Assembly (NCBI GenBank): GCA_036136335.1
Contig: JAYZQT010000040.1
Location: 1-54,785, forward strand
Reading direction: 5' to 3'
DNA from: JAYZQT01 sp036136335
GTDB lineage: Bacteria; Pseudomonadota; Alphaproteobacteria; MPNO01; UBA830
Length of the DNA: 54,785 bases
This document shows, piece by piece, positions 41,789-50,303 of the stretch. Both the position numbers and the translations under genes were made by a program. Positions within the stretch are counted from its first letter, which is position 1. The number at the start of each line of letters is the position of its first letter. A model generated the notes under the pieces. The model worked only from the letters and a program-made list of their open reading frames with translations. It did not search any database and had not been told where the DNA came from.

Positions 41789-42679
41789 ATGACACCAGAA
41801 CGCTTAATGGACGGAAAGGCCCTTGCCGCCCATCTACGTGCCCGTATCGCAAACGAAACGGCTCGCCTCAAAGTCGCTCGTGGATTGATACCCGGCCTAG
41901 CCGCAGTTTTGGTTGGTGAAGATGCCGCAAGCCAAGTGTACGTTCGGAACAAAGAAAGGCAAACAATTGAAGTGGGGATGAAATCCCTTGGCGAGACCCT
42001 TCCACAAAATACACCGGAAGCCGATGTTCTCAGTATTATAGAAAAGCTGAACAATGACGCCAGCGTTCATGGGATTCTTGTGCAGTTACCGCTTCCGACC
42101 CACATTGATCCAAATGCCGTGATCGACTCAATCACACCGGCAAAGGACGTCGACGGGTTTCATACGCACAATGTTGGTTTGCTGGCAACGGGGCGCAATG
42201 GCATGGTGGCCTGTACACCACTTGGTTGCATGATACTCCTGACAGACCGGCTAGGGGATTTGTCCGGCCTGAATGCAGTGATTGTGGGCCGATCGAATAT
42301 TGTCGGCAAACCCCTGGCGCAATTACTGCTCAAAGCCAATTGTACCGTTACCATAGCCCACTCGCGTACTTGTGATTTACCCAAGGTATGTCGGGATGCC
42401 GACATTCTCGTCGCTGCCGTAGGGCGGCCAGAAATAATTCGTGGTGATTGGGTCAAACCAGGGGCCACTGTTATCGATGTAGGCATCAACAGAGTCGTGA
42501 GTAACGAAGACGGAAAGGCCCGTTTGGTAGGTGATGTAGCGTTCGATGAAGTCATTAAACACGCGGGAGCGATTACACCGGTACCGGGCGGCGTAGGACC
42601 GATGACCATCGCCTGCCTGTTGCGTAACACGCTTATCGCTGCCTGCGAGCAAAACAACATCAAGGCGCCAGATATCTGA
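41789..42679 (+). CDS. folD: Bifunctional methylenetetrahydrofolate dehydrogenase / cyclohydrolase
   Basis: Converts 5,10-methylene- to 10-formyl-tetrahydrofolate; the latter is the formyl donor for Fmt. The 296-residue protein has SQVYVRNKERQTIEVGM (catalytic Tyr and Lys), LVQLPLPTHID, DVDGFHTHNVG, the NADP motif VIVGRSNIVGKPLA and the C-terminal TPVPGGVGPMTIACLL. Start ATG 41789, 44 bases beyond the remains of yggU. Confidence 0.97.
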   Translation: MTPERLMDGKALAAHLRARIANETARLKVARGLIPGLAAVLVGEDAASQVYVRNKERQTIEVGMKSLGETLPQNTPEADVLSIIEKLNNDASVHGILVQLPLPTHIDPNAVIDSITPAKDVDGFHTHNVGLLATGRNGMVACTPLGCMILLTDRLGDLSGLNAVIVGRSNIVGKPLAQLLLKANCTVTIAHSRTCDLPKVCRDADILVAAVGRPEIIRGDWVKPGATVIDVGINRVVSNEDGKARLVGDVAFDEVIKHAGAITPVPGGVGPMTIACLLRNTLIAACEQNNIKAPDI

Positions 42680-42767
42680 ACAAACAATGCAGTTGCTAAA
42701 CCCAAAAACCAAAACTTTACACCTGCCGGGGAGGTGTCGAGATGTCTGCGAGAGAGCCGTTATACCT

Positions 42768-43637
42768 CTATAGGGGTTGACGGGACATCACGCCTTCGCG
42801 CCGGGTAATATAATAGCCAGCAACAAAAATTATCACGGCGCCAGTCCACGTCCATTCATCAATAAGCTCAGAAAAGAGAAAATACCCAAACACCGCGCCT
42901 AACGGCAAGCGAAGGAAATCAAACGGCATTAGGGCGCTTGCATCGGATGACTCAAACGCCTGGGCTTGGCAGAAGTGGGCGGCCCAGCCCGCCACTGCCA
43001 TTATTATAATGGGTAAAATGTCCTGCCGACCGGGCGTTACCCATACGAAAATCAGCGGAATGACCGTCAGCGGCAACATCAGGGCGTTCATCCAAAACAC
43101 CGTGACGACAGCCGAATCGGTTCGGGTAAGAATTTTCACGCTCGTCCAGGCGCCCGCGTAGAGTGCAGAAGACAGAACAACGAGCAGTACTGGTCCGTTT
43201 ATCTCCACAAAACCCGGTCGAATAATTACCAATGCCCCCAGAAAGCCGACGCTAGTGGCAACCCAGCGATGTCGGCCAATCCGTTCTCTTAGGATGGTCC
43301 CGGCGGCTATGGTGGTAAACAACGGTATAAGGAAAGTCAGCGCAATTACCTCAGCAATTGGTATATCAGCCAAGGCATAGTAAAGGGTCGCCATCGCAAA
43401 CAGCGCAAACAGCGTGCGCAGGGCATGCGTTGGCATCTGATCAGTACGAAGGGCACCAAATCCAGATTTGGCTACTAAAGGAATAATAAGAAAAACACCG
43501 ATCAAGGCGCGGAAAAACACAATCTCAAACGCATCAAACCTGCCAAACATAGACCGAACACTAGTCATCATGATGGCGAATGCGAGCGCGGCAAGAATTG
43601 CCCACGCGGCACTAACGGCAAACCGAGAGGAAAACAC
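42768..43637 (-). CDS. DMT-superfamily transporter (EamA family)
   Basis: A 289-residue membrane protein with ten hydrophobic helices in two EamA repeats. VFFRALIGVFLIIPLV, ADIPIAEVIALTFLIPLFTTI and the second-repeat SSDASALMPFDFLRLPLGAVFGYFLFSE resemble S-adenosylmethionine or riboflavin-type carriers and many metabolite exporters. Convergent with folD; argG lies 13 bases upstream on the same strand and the two may be co-transcribed. A second, related DMT gene lies at 46201. Substrate unknown. Confidence 0.88.
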   Translation of the reverse strand: MFSSRFAVSAAWAILAALAFAIMMTSVRSMFGRFDAFEIVFFRALIGVFLIIPLVAKSGFGALRTDQMPTHALRTLFALFAMATLYYALADIPIAEVIALTFLIPLFTTIAAGTILRERIGRHRWVATSVGFLGALVIIRPGFVEINGPVLLVVLSSALYAGAWTSVKILTRTDSAVVTVFWMNALMLPLTVIPLIFVWVTPGRQDILPIIIMAVAGWAAHFCQAQAFESSDASALMPFDFLRLPLGAVFGYFLFSELIDEWTWTGAVIIFVAGYYITRREGVMSRQPL

Positions 43638-43650
43638 ACTGTGTCCAGAA

Positions 43651-44871
43651 TCAGCCTTCGTGAGGTTTCATGAGCCGCAGCCGCAATGCATTCAGCTTGA
43701 TAAAGCCCTCCGCGTCACGTTGGTTGTAGACGTTGTCGGCTTCAAAAGTGACATGCTCTTCGGAATAAAGGCTATTAGGCGATTTACGTCCAACAACACC
43801 GGCCATTCCCTTGAACAACTTCAGCCGGACCGTACCGGAAACGCGCCTTTGGCTCTCGTCTATTGCAGACTGGATCATTTCACGTTCTGGCGAGTACCAA
43901 AATCCATTATAGACAAGCTCTGCGTAGCGCGGCATGAGCTCATCTTTAAGATGTGCAGCACCGCGATCCAAGGTTAGGGATTCAATACCCCGATGCGCGA
44001 TAATTAAAATTGTGCCACCCGGTGTCTCATAAACCCCGCGCGATTTCATGCCCACATAGCGATTTTCCACTATATCAGAACGCCCTATACCGTTCGCGCC
44101 GCCGAGCTCATTCAGCCGAGTCAATAGCTCCGCAGGCGACAGTCTTTCGTTGTTAACTGCTACAGCGTCACCCCCCTCAAACTCTACTTCGACATAGGTG
44201 GGCTTATTGGGGGCCTCCTCAGGCGAAACCGAGCGAGTGTACATCGCTTCGTCCGCCTCAACCCATGGATCTTCCAGCGCTTTCCCCTCGTAAGATATGT
44301 GGAGAAGGTTTGCGTCAGTTGAATAAGGCGGCTCATCTGACTTGTCGCGAGCAATAAAGATTTGGTGCTGGCGTGCAAAATCAAGCAGCTTTGTCCGGGA
44401 ATCGAGATCCCATTCACGCCATGGTGCAATCACCTTTATATTAGGCTCTAACGCGTAATAACCAAGCTCGAACCGGACCTGATCATTACCCTTACCCGTC
44501 GCGCCATGGCTAACTGCGTCGGCATTTACTTCGCGCGCTATTTCAATCTGTCGTTTGGCTATCAGCGGTCTCGCGATCGACGTGCCGAGAAGATAAATAC
44601 CTTCGTAAAGCGCGTTTGCACGAAACATCGGAAACACAAAGTCGCGCACGAATTCTTCCCGAAGGTCTTCAACAAAAATTTCGGTGACGCCAGCATTTTG
44701 TGCCTTTAACCGGGCTGGTTCGACCTCTTCTCCCTGACCAATATCAGCGGTGAAAGTGACCACGTCACATTCATAGGTCTGCTGTAACCATTTTAGAATC
44801 ACGGAAGTATCAAGCCCACCGGAATAGGCAAGGACGATCTTGTTCACTTCTCCAAGTCTTGGGCCGGCCAT
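43651..44871 (-). CDS. argG: Argininosuccinate synthase
   Basis: ATP-dependent ligation of citrulline and aspartate in arginine synthesis. The 406-residue protein has the N-type ATP pyrophosphatase loop AYSGGLDTSVILKWL, SHGATGKGNDQVRFE and SDEPPYSTDANLLHISYEGKALEDP (the last two shown for identity of the citrulline/ATP sites). ATG 44871 follows AAGGAAC; a frame to 44928 upstream is not family-like. Together with argB at 20508 it shows arginine prototrophy is at least partly encoded here. Confidence 0.97.
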   Translation of the reverse strand: MAGPRLGEVNKIVLAYSGGLDTSVILKWLQQTYECDVVTFTADIGQGEEVEPARLKAQNAGVTEIFVEDLREEFVRDFVFPMFRANALYEGIYLLGTSIARPLIAKRQIEIAREVNADAVSHGATGKGNDQVRFELGYYALEPNIKVIAPWREWDLDSRTKLLDFARQHQIFIARDKSDEPPYSTDANLLHISYEGKALEDPWVEADEAMYTRSVSPEEAPNKPTYVEVEFEGGDAVAVNNERLSPAELLTRLNELGGANGIGRSDIVENRYVGMKSRGVYETPGGTILIIAHRGIESLTLDRGAAHLKDELMPRYAELVYNGFWYSPEREMIQSAIDESQRRVSGTVRLKLFKGMAGVVGRKSPNSLYSEEHVTFEADNVYNQRDAEGFIKLNALRLRLMKPHEG

Positions 44872-45009
44872 CAAATGTTCCTTATATCGAACGCGCGCGG
44901 AGTATAGGGATAAAGTTGTATGCGGCAAACACGGTTAGCAGCCCCCATGGGGAACAATCTCCTTGTCATCACGTGCAACTTTTGGCCTGTCACGTTCAAA
45001 AGGTCTCCC

Positions 45010-46131
45010 CTAAACACTTCGAGATGAAGGTGGCTTCCGTTCAATCTTGCTGACGCTCTTCAATTGGCCACAAGCCGCGAGTATGTCGCGGCCTCGTGGT
45101 GTGCGTATCGGAGACGAATACCCGGCCCGATTAATAATCTCCGCAAATACTGCCATATCTTGGGTGGTGGAGCATTCGTATGGTGCGCCGGGCCATGGGT
45201 TGAACGGTATAAGGTTTACTTTGGCAGGAATGCCACGGATTAGCCTGACGAGTTCCCGTGCATCCGCAGGTGTGTCGTTTATGCCCCGGAGCATGACGTA
45301 TTCAAAAGTTATTCGGCGCGAATTCTTCGCAGTGGGATAAGACCGGCAGGCGTCAAGCAGAGCGGCGATAGGATATTTCTTATTGAGTGGCACTATTTCA
45401 TCGCGCAGATCATCCGTGACCGCATGCAGCGAAATCGCAAGCTGCACGCCCAATTCAGACCCGATCTGAGGGATTCTGGGAACAACGCCCGCTGTGGAAA
45501 GCGTAATCCGGCGCCGGGAGACATTAATCCCTTCCTCGTCCATGAGAATGCGCAATGCCTGAACGACATTGTTATAATTATAAAGCGGCTCGCCCATTCC
45601 CATCATAACAATATTGGTCAGCTGACGTGGTTCCCTTGACGACGGCCATTCGCCGTAGGCATCACGCGCCAGCAGGAATTGACCAACAATTTCACCCGGC
45701 GTTAGATTGCGAACCATGCGTTGCGTGCCAGTGTGGCAGAATGTACAGGCAAGGGTACAGCCTACCTGCGAAGAAATGCATACCGCGCCGCGGTCTTCTT
45801 CGGGAATATGCACAGCCTCCACCATCCTGCCGTCGACAAATGACATTACCCATTTTCGGGTTTGATCATTGGATGTTTGATCTGCAGTGACAGCAGGGCG
45901 CGAAATCACAAACGTCTGCGCAAGGTCGGCCTGGAGGCCCTTGGTGATGGTAGTCATTTCCGAAAAATCACGAACCCCGTGGTGATATATCCAATGCCAG
46001 ATCTGTTTGGCCCGAAATACCGGCAAGCCCAGTTCTTTTAGGTGCTTCGCCAGTTCGGAACGGGAGAGCCCGACAAGATCCAGTCGATCGTCGGTCGCAT
46101 CAGCCGCTGCACATATAGGAGTCGTTGACAT
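45010..46131 (-). CDS. rlmN: 23S rRNA/tRNA adenine C2-methyltransferase RlmN
   Basis: A radical-SAM enzyme methylating A2503 of 23S rRNA and A37 of some tRNAs. The 373-residue protein carries the 4Fe-4S motif CTLACTFC, the SAM-site GMGEPLYNYNNV, the hydride-transfer region SLHAVTDDLRDEIVPLNKKY and the C-terminal AACGQL whose cysteine resolves the methyl intermediate. Both catalytic cysteines are visible. It lies between argG (same strand) and a divergent DMT gene. Confidence 0.97.
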   Translation of the reverse strand: MSTTPICAAADATDDRLDLVGLSRSELAKHLKELGLPVFRAKQIWHWIYHHGVRDFSEMTTITKGLQADLAQTFVISRPAVTADQTSNDQTRKWVMSFVDGRMVEAVHIPEEDRGAVCISSQVGCTLACTFCHTGTQRMVRNLTPGEIVGQFLLARDAYGEWPSSREPRQLTNIVMMGMGEPLYNYNNVVQALRILMDEEGINVSRRRITLSTAGVVPRIPQIGSELGVQLAISLHAVTDDLRDEIVPLNKKYPIAALLDACRSYPTAKNSRRITFEYVMLRGINDTPADARELVRLIRGIPAKVNLIPFNPWPGAPYECSTTQDMAVFAEIINRAGYSSPIRTPRGRDILAACGQLKSVSKIERKPPSSRSV

Positions 46132-46200
46132 AGGGACAATATAGGCGCAGGGACCGAGTGATCAAACGGGTCATTCACACCAACCCGGAAACACACTTGC

Positions 46201-47067
46201 ATGAACCTCTCTCCCTCCCTTCAAGGCATTCTATGGATGCTCACCAGTACGGCCAGCTTTTCGGCAATGATAATCGCCGTGCGATTTCTTTCAGATACAA
46301 TTCCGCCATTTGAACAGGTTTTCTTACGTAGTGTTATCGGACTCGCAATCACTTTGCCCACCATGGTTCGTGTTTCAAGCCAGGTTATCACAACCTTCAA
46401 ACCAAACAGACTAGGCAGACTTTATGCTTTGCGAGGTTTATGCACTTTTACCGGCGTATCGGCATGGTTTTACGCGATCGCGATACTACCGCTGGCGGAA
46501 GCGGTGTCTCTTCATTTTACCCTCCCAGTATTTGGTTTGATCCTCTCGGCCGTTATTCTGCGCGAGCAGGTAACCAAACACCGTTGGATGGTGGTGGCGA
46601 TTGGCTTGATAGGTGTGCTGATCATCCTTCGGCCCGGAATTGCAGTATTCAATTACGTAGCATTCGCCGTATTTCTGTCAGCCCTAGGCTATGCCGGTGG
46701 CGATATTTGTACAAAATTACTCGCACACACCGAAACGTCCCGAATGATTGTGTTTAATCTCAACCTTTGGTTGGTTTTTCTGGCTGCCGTTCCTACTGCT
46801 CTTGAGTGGCAAACGCCGGCGTTACCTGATGTGCCGGTAATCCTGATCATGGGAGTTACCGGATGGGCAGCGCATATGTGTCTTGCTCAAGCTATGAAGT
46901 GTGCCGACGTTAGCGTTATCATCCCGGTAGAGTTCGTCCGCCTGCCAATAACCGCGTGTGCCGCATACATTTTTTTTGCCGAAGTTCCGGGCGTATGGGA
47001 AATGATCGGCGCGGGCATAATTTTCTACGGTACTTGGCGACTTGCTGTAAAGGAGGGTGTGCACTAA
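46201..47067 (+). CDS. DMT-superfamily transporter (EamA family), second copy
   Basis: A 288-residue ten-helix EamA protein. ILPLAEAVSLHFTLPVFGLIL, VLIILRPGIAVFNYVAF and MKCADVSVIIPVEFVRLPIT parallel the protein at 42768-43637, so the two are paralogues or members of the same subgroup. It begins 69 bases after rlmN's start, in the opposite direction. Substrate unknown. Confidence 0.88.
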   Translation: MNLSPSLQGILWMLTSTASFSAMIIAVRFLSDTIPPFEQVFLRSVIGLAITLPTMVRVSSQVITTFKPNRLGRLYALRGLCTFTGVSAWFYAIAILPLAEAVSLHFTLPVFGLILSAVILREQVTKHRWMVVAIGLIGVLIILRPGIAVFNYVAFAVFLSALGYAGGDICTKLLAHTETSRMIVFNLNLWLVFLAAVPTALEWQTPALPDVPVILIMGVTGWAAHMCLAQAMKCADVSVIIPVEFVRLPITACAAYIFFAEVPGVWEMIGAGIIFYGTWRLAVKEGVH

Positions 47068-47104
47068 ATTGATCCTCGACCTGCTCCAAACGTTGGTGGT
47101 TATC

Positions 47105-48313
47105 CTATTCCGTAGCCAGTGCGCGCGCACTAACAAACCGCATCCACCAGACGGCGGCGCCAACGATAACTACCTGCGGGATAATGGCTATCATGACAGC
47201 ATCCCACCCTATTTCAATTTGCAAATACCCCGCAAAAAATGAGGAGACGGCGGCAAGGACATAAGCGATGGTGTCGTTAGCTCCCTGAACCTTTCCCTTC
47301 TCCTCTTCAGTGTGACAGGTCACGAGCAGCGACGTTGAACCTATTAGCATCAGGTTCCAACCAGCGCCTATTAGCATGTTCGTAATAAAGAAATTGGCTA
47401 GCGTAATACCGGTCAGGCCAGACAAAATTCCACCGGCAAACAGCACAAAACCCATGATAATTACATTTAGGTTACCATAACGGCTTATTAGATGGCCCGC
47501 AAAAAATGACGGAGCAAACATGGCAAACATATGCCACTGAATGACGAATGGAACATCAGTTTCAAGACCACACAGCTTCATCGACAATGGCGTCGCAGCC
47601 ATCATAAGGATCATTCCGGCCCATGAAACAGATGTACCGATAGCCGCAACGATAAAGGCTGGCTGTTTCATAATTTGCGCAAGAGGTCGGCCCGAAGAGG
47701 TTTTTTTAGTAGTGTTTTTCGATTTGATATCGACCGGAGGCATCCGAATAAACTGAATCGTAATTGCGAGCAGGATTGGAAAAACAGCCAGAACAATGTA
47801 GGTCGCCATAAACTGTGGCGCCATCAGTTGGCTTGTATTTCCTGCAAGTGTGCCCCCTACAAATGCTGCAATGATTCCACCCCCGATCACCCAAGAAATA
47901 GCTTTTGGGCGAAACATATCATTTGCCGTCTCAGCGGCTGCAAACCGGAGGTATTGATTGAAAGCGTTGAATGCTCCCATGCAGGAGGTGCCGCCAACAA
48001 ACACATAGAAATGTCCATAGTAAAGACCAAGCGTGCAGAGGGTACATCCAGCGATTCCAAAAATAGCGCCGATCGCGAACCCTCCGCGGCGACCATACCT
48101 ATCCATCAAAAGGGAAGCCGGTGTAGCGGTCAGGGCAGTCGCCACCCACATGAATGCATGCGGCAACGTTGCCAAAGACCTGTCTTCCAGTATGAGAAGT
48201 GACGCAAGCGCGGAAACACTAATAACCACAGTCACACAGGTCTGCGCATAACCTTGGCAAAGCGCCAGCAGCGCAACGTTCCGTTGCATATGGGGAATCT
48301 GCGCATCGGTCAT
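47105..48313 (-). CDS. MFS transporter
   Basis: A 402-residue major facilitator protein with 12 hydrophobic helices and the loop 2-3 motif LLMDRYGRRGGFAIGAIFG. The second half, LIGAGWNLMLIGSTSLLVTCHTEEEKGKVQGANDTI (kept here as SSLLVTCHTEEEKG-like), matches MFS proteins often annotated as drug or metabolite exporters in Alphaproteobacteria. It is convergent with the DMT gene, 37 bases away. No specific substrate is suggested. Confidence 0.87.
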   Translation of the reverse strand: MTDAQIPHMQRNVALLALCQGYAQTCVTVVISVSALASLLILEDRSLATLPHAFMWVATALTATPASLLMDRYGRRGGFAIGAIFGIAGCTLCTLGLYYGHFYVFVGGTSCMGAFNAFNQYLRFAAAETANDMFRPKAISWVIGGGIIAAFVGGTLAGNTSQLMAPQFMATYIVLAVFPILLAITIQFIRMPPVDIKSKNTTKKTSSGRPLAQIMKQPAFIVAAIGTSVSWAGMILMMAATPLSMKLCGLETDVPFVIQWHMFAMFAPSFFAGHLISRYGNLNVIIMGFVLFAGGILSGLTGITLANFFITNMLIGAGWNLMLIGSTSLLVTCHTEEEKGKVQGANDTIAYVLAAVSSFFAGYLQIEIGWDAVMIAIIPQVVIVGAAVWWMRFVSARALATE

Positions 48314-48355
48314 AGAGGCAGTCTAACTGCGCAGACAGGATGGCGCCAGTTAGCG

Positions 48356-48862
48356 CTATTTACGGCCGCAGGCCTTGTCGATCGCCTTTTGAGCAGCAGT
48401 AATGCCCGATAGTGAGTAGGTGTCGGTAGTGCGCGTACCACGAGAAGAAACACCGGTTACGACCATTCTGGCCCCGGATTGCATGGTTTTGACCAATGCG
48501 GTTTCAACCTTCTTACTTTGAACCCACGCGCTATCAGCAACAGTGAAAAGTTTAAATTTCTTTGTCCCAATTTGCACTGTGACGATGCTGTGTTTCTTAT
48601 AGATATATCCTGCGGTCAACTGAACCACGTTATAGGCTTTCCTTCCACGAAAATGGGAGATTAACGCGTACACTTGGCCGCGTTTAACGTACTTGCCTTT
48701 TTTTTTCTCGGGTTTACTGTAGATTGAGCACGCTCGTGATTTTCCTTTTCCCTCCGAGTAGGCCGTCCATTTTTTGAAAATGCCAAGGTCTTTTTGTTTG
48801 GCGTGTAGCGTCGCGCTTGAAAGCATCAACACGGCAATAAGCATAACGCAGTAGTGTTTCAT
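48356..48862 (-). CDS. Invasion-associated locus B (IalB)-family periplasmic protein
   Basis: A 168-residue secreted protein with a signal peptide (CVMLIAVLMLSSATLHA) and the IalB domain: WTAYSEGKGKSRACSIYSKP, VYALISHFR and WVQSKKVETALVKTMQSGA with TGVSSRGTRTTDTYSL near the end. The family is widespread in free-living Alphaproteobacteria and is not an invasion marker here. Its ATG overlaps by one base the stop of the TrmH gene (TAATG), so the two are translated in tandem. Confidence 0.9.
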   Translation of the reverse strand: MKHYCVMLIAVLMLSSATLHAKQKDLGIFKKWTAYSEGKGKSRACSIYSKPEKKKGKYVKRGQVYALISHFRGRKAYNVVQLTAGYIYKKHSIVTVQIGTKKFKLFTVADSAWVQSKKVETALVKTMQSGARMVVTGVSSRGTRTTDTYSLSGITAAQKAIDKACGRK

Positions 48863-49443
48863 TAATTTCCTTTCGTGTCCCGATCGCGCTTTCCCAAAAC
48901 CGGTGCTCCAAAAACATGTTCCGGAAGTGGTTGAGGCGCCGCACCCGCCATAACCGGCCGGTCTGCGAAGCGCTGCATCGACAACAACCTGTCATACATG
49001 ATTATTCCCCCCGTCGTTGCGAGGTTAAGCGAAAATTTCGTAGGAATTTTTATCAGATGATCACAGCATTCAATCATATATTCACTCAGACCTGTCCGTT
49101 CCATTCCTAGGACATAGGCAGCCCGTCTGGGGTGACGAAAACTTGGCAAGTTTGTTGCACGTTCATCAAGCTCAATTCCAATCAGTTTACAACCCTCAGG
49201 CAAGCGCATTGCCTCGATGGATTCGAACGAATAGAGCGGCACCTGCGCAGGTGTATCGGATGTATCCGACACACTCTTGGAAACGTCATAATTTGCTGCA
49301 ACCGTAAACACAAAACTGGCGCCAAACGCATGGGCAGACCTAACTAGGTTGCCAACGTTGATGGGTTTGCTAACACCCTCGATACCAATGCCGAAATACC
49401 CACGCATATCGAGCGATTCTACATCTGAAAATGGATTGCGCAA
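48862..49443 (-). CDS. TrmH/SpoU-family RNA 2'-O-methyltransferase
   Basis: A 193-residue knotted SPOUT methyltransferase: motif 1 GVSKPINVGNLVRSAHAFGA, motif 2 YVLGMERTGLSEYMIECCDH and motif 3 IPTKFSLNLATTGGIIMYDRL (the last two as consecutive blocks). The target RNA, tRNA or rRNA, cannot be told by sequence alone; it lacks the N-terminal substrate-binding extension of RlmB. It overlaps the IalB gene and is 101 bases downstream of the sirtuin gene. Confidence 0.9.
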   Translation of the reverse strand: MRNPFSDVESLDMRGYFGIGIEGVSKPINVGNLVRSAHAFGASFVFTVAANYDVSKSVSDTSDTPAQVPLYSFESIEAMRLPEGCKLIGIELDERATNLPSFRHPRRAAYVLGMERTGLSEYMIECCDHLIKIPTKFSLNLATTGGIIMYDRLLSMQRFADRPVMAGAAPQPLPEHVFGAPVLGKRDRDTKGN

Positions 49444-49544
49444 GAGTCTGACGTTTGAAATTTGTATGAAAAACAGCTGTATAACTGCGTATTTGTCAGT
49501 TGAACTAAAATCAAGTCACGGGCAGAGATCCTAGGGGAAGTATC

Positions 49545-50294
49545 TCAGTTTACGTTGGCTACTTCGCCCAATGTTGGCCCGATTTCACGATGCAGGACCA
49601 AATCAGCAATAGAGTCAAGATCGGTGGGTTCACGATTTAGAATTACGAGCCCTGCACCATTCTGTTTTGCAACCGAAGGAAAGCCCGCCGCCGGAAAAAC
49701 AACCAAAGACGAGCCCACAGCAAGAAACATGTCACAAGCCAGTGTTTCTGTGCGCGCGCGATCCATTGGACCCTCGGGCATCGCCTGTCCAAACGAGATC
49801 GTTGCGGTTTTTACGATACCCCCACACTCCCGGCATACCGGCAAAATCTTTTCCAATTCAAATGCCTGTTTGATTGGTCCCAACTCGTAGCGAAGACTAC
49901 AGGTCAAACACTTGGCGTAGGTGCCATTGCCATGCAGTTCAATAATCTTTTCATCGGGCACGCCTGACAATTGATGAAGTCCATCTATATTCTGAGTGAT
50001 AACCGAGGCCACCTTGCCGGTCCGCACAAGTTTGGCGACTGCGCGGTGCCCACGATTGGGCACTGCATCAATGATGTCCTTATCAATCTCAAATTTACGC
50101 TGCCAAGCGTCGGTGCGAGCATCGGCCGAACGAACATATTCATCGTAGTAGATTGGCGTGGTGTTTGCCCATATGCCTTGAGGGCTGCGGAAATCAGGTA
50201 TTCCTGACTCTGTTGAAATCCCTGCACCCGTAAACACGGCGATACGATCAGCTTTCGCGATCATCTCTGCTAATTTAATTAGTTGGGCATTCAT
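49545..50294 (-). CDS. cobB: NAD-dependent protein deacylase (Sir2 family)
   Basis: A 249-residue sirtuin that removes acyl groups from lysines with NAD+. GAGISTESGIPDFRSPQGIW is the NAD site, QNIDGLHQLSG and ELHGN carry the catalytic Asn/Asp and His, and CLTC with CREC form the structural zinc site. It lies nine bases downstream of the RND pump gene and may share its transcript, though the functions are not obviously connected. Confidence 0.93.
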   Translation of the reverse strand: MNAQLIKLAEMIAKADRIAVFTGAGISTESGIPDFRSPQGIWANTTPIYYDEYVRSADARTDAWQRKFEIDKDIIDAVPNRGHRAVAKLVRTGKVASVITQNIDGLHQLSGVPDEKIIELHGNGTYAKCLTCSLRYELGPIKQAFELEKILPVCRECGGIVKTATISFGQAMPEGPMDRARTETLACDMFLAVGSSLVVFPAAGFPSVAKQNGAGLVILNREPTDLDSIADLVLHREIGPTLGEVANVN

Positions 50295-50303
50295 CCGTGT
50301 ATT

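Noticed and set aside
41602..42054. 150-codon minus frame over the end of the yggU relic and the start of folD
   Set aside because: folD is certain on the other strand and the frame has no family match.
42719..42737. ACACCT/AGGTGT hairpin as a terminator between folD and the DMT gene
   Set aside because: No adjacent T-run on either strand and only six base pairs.
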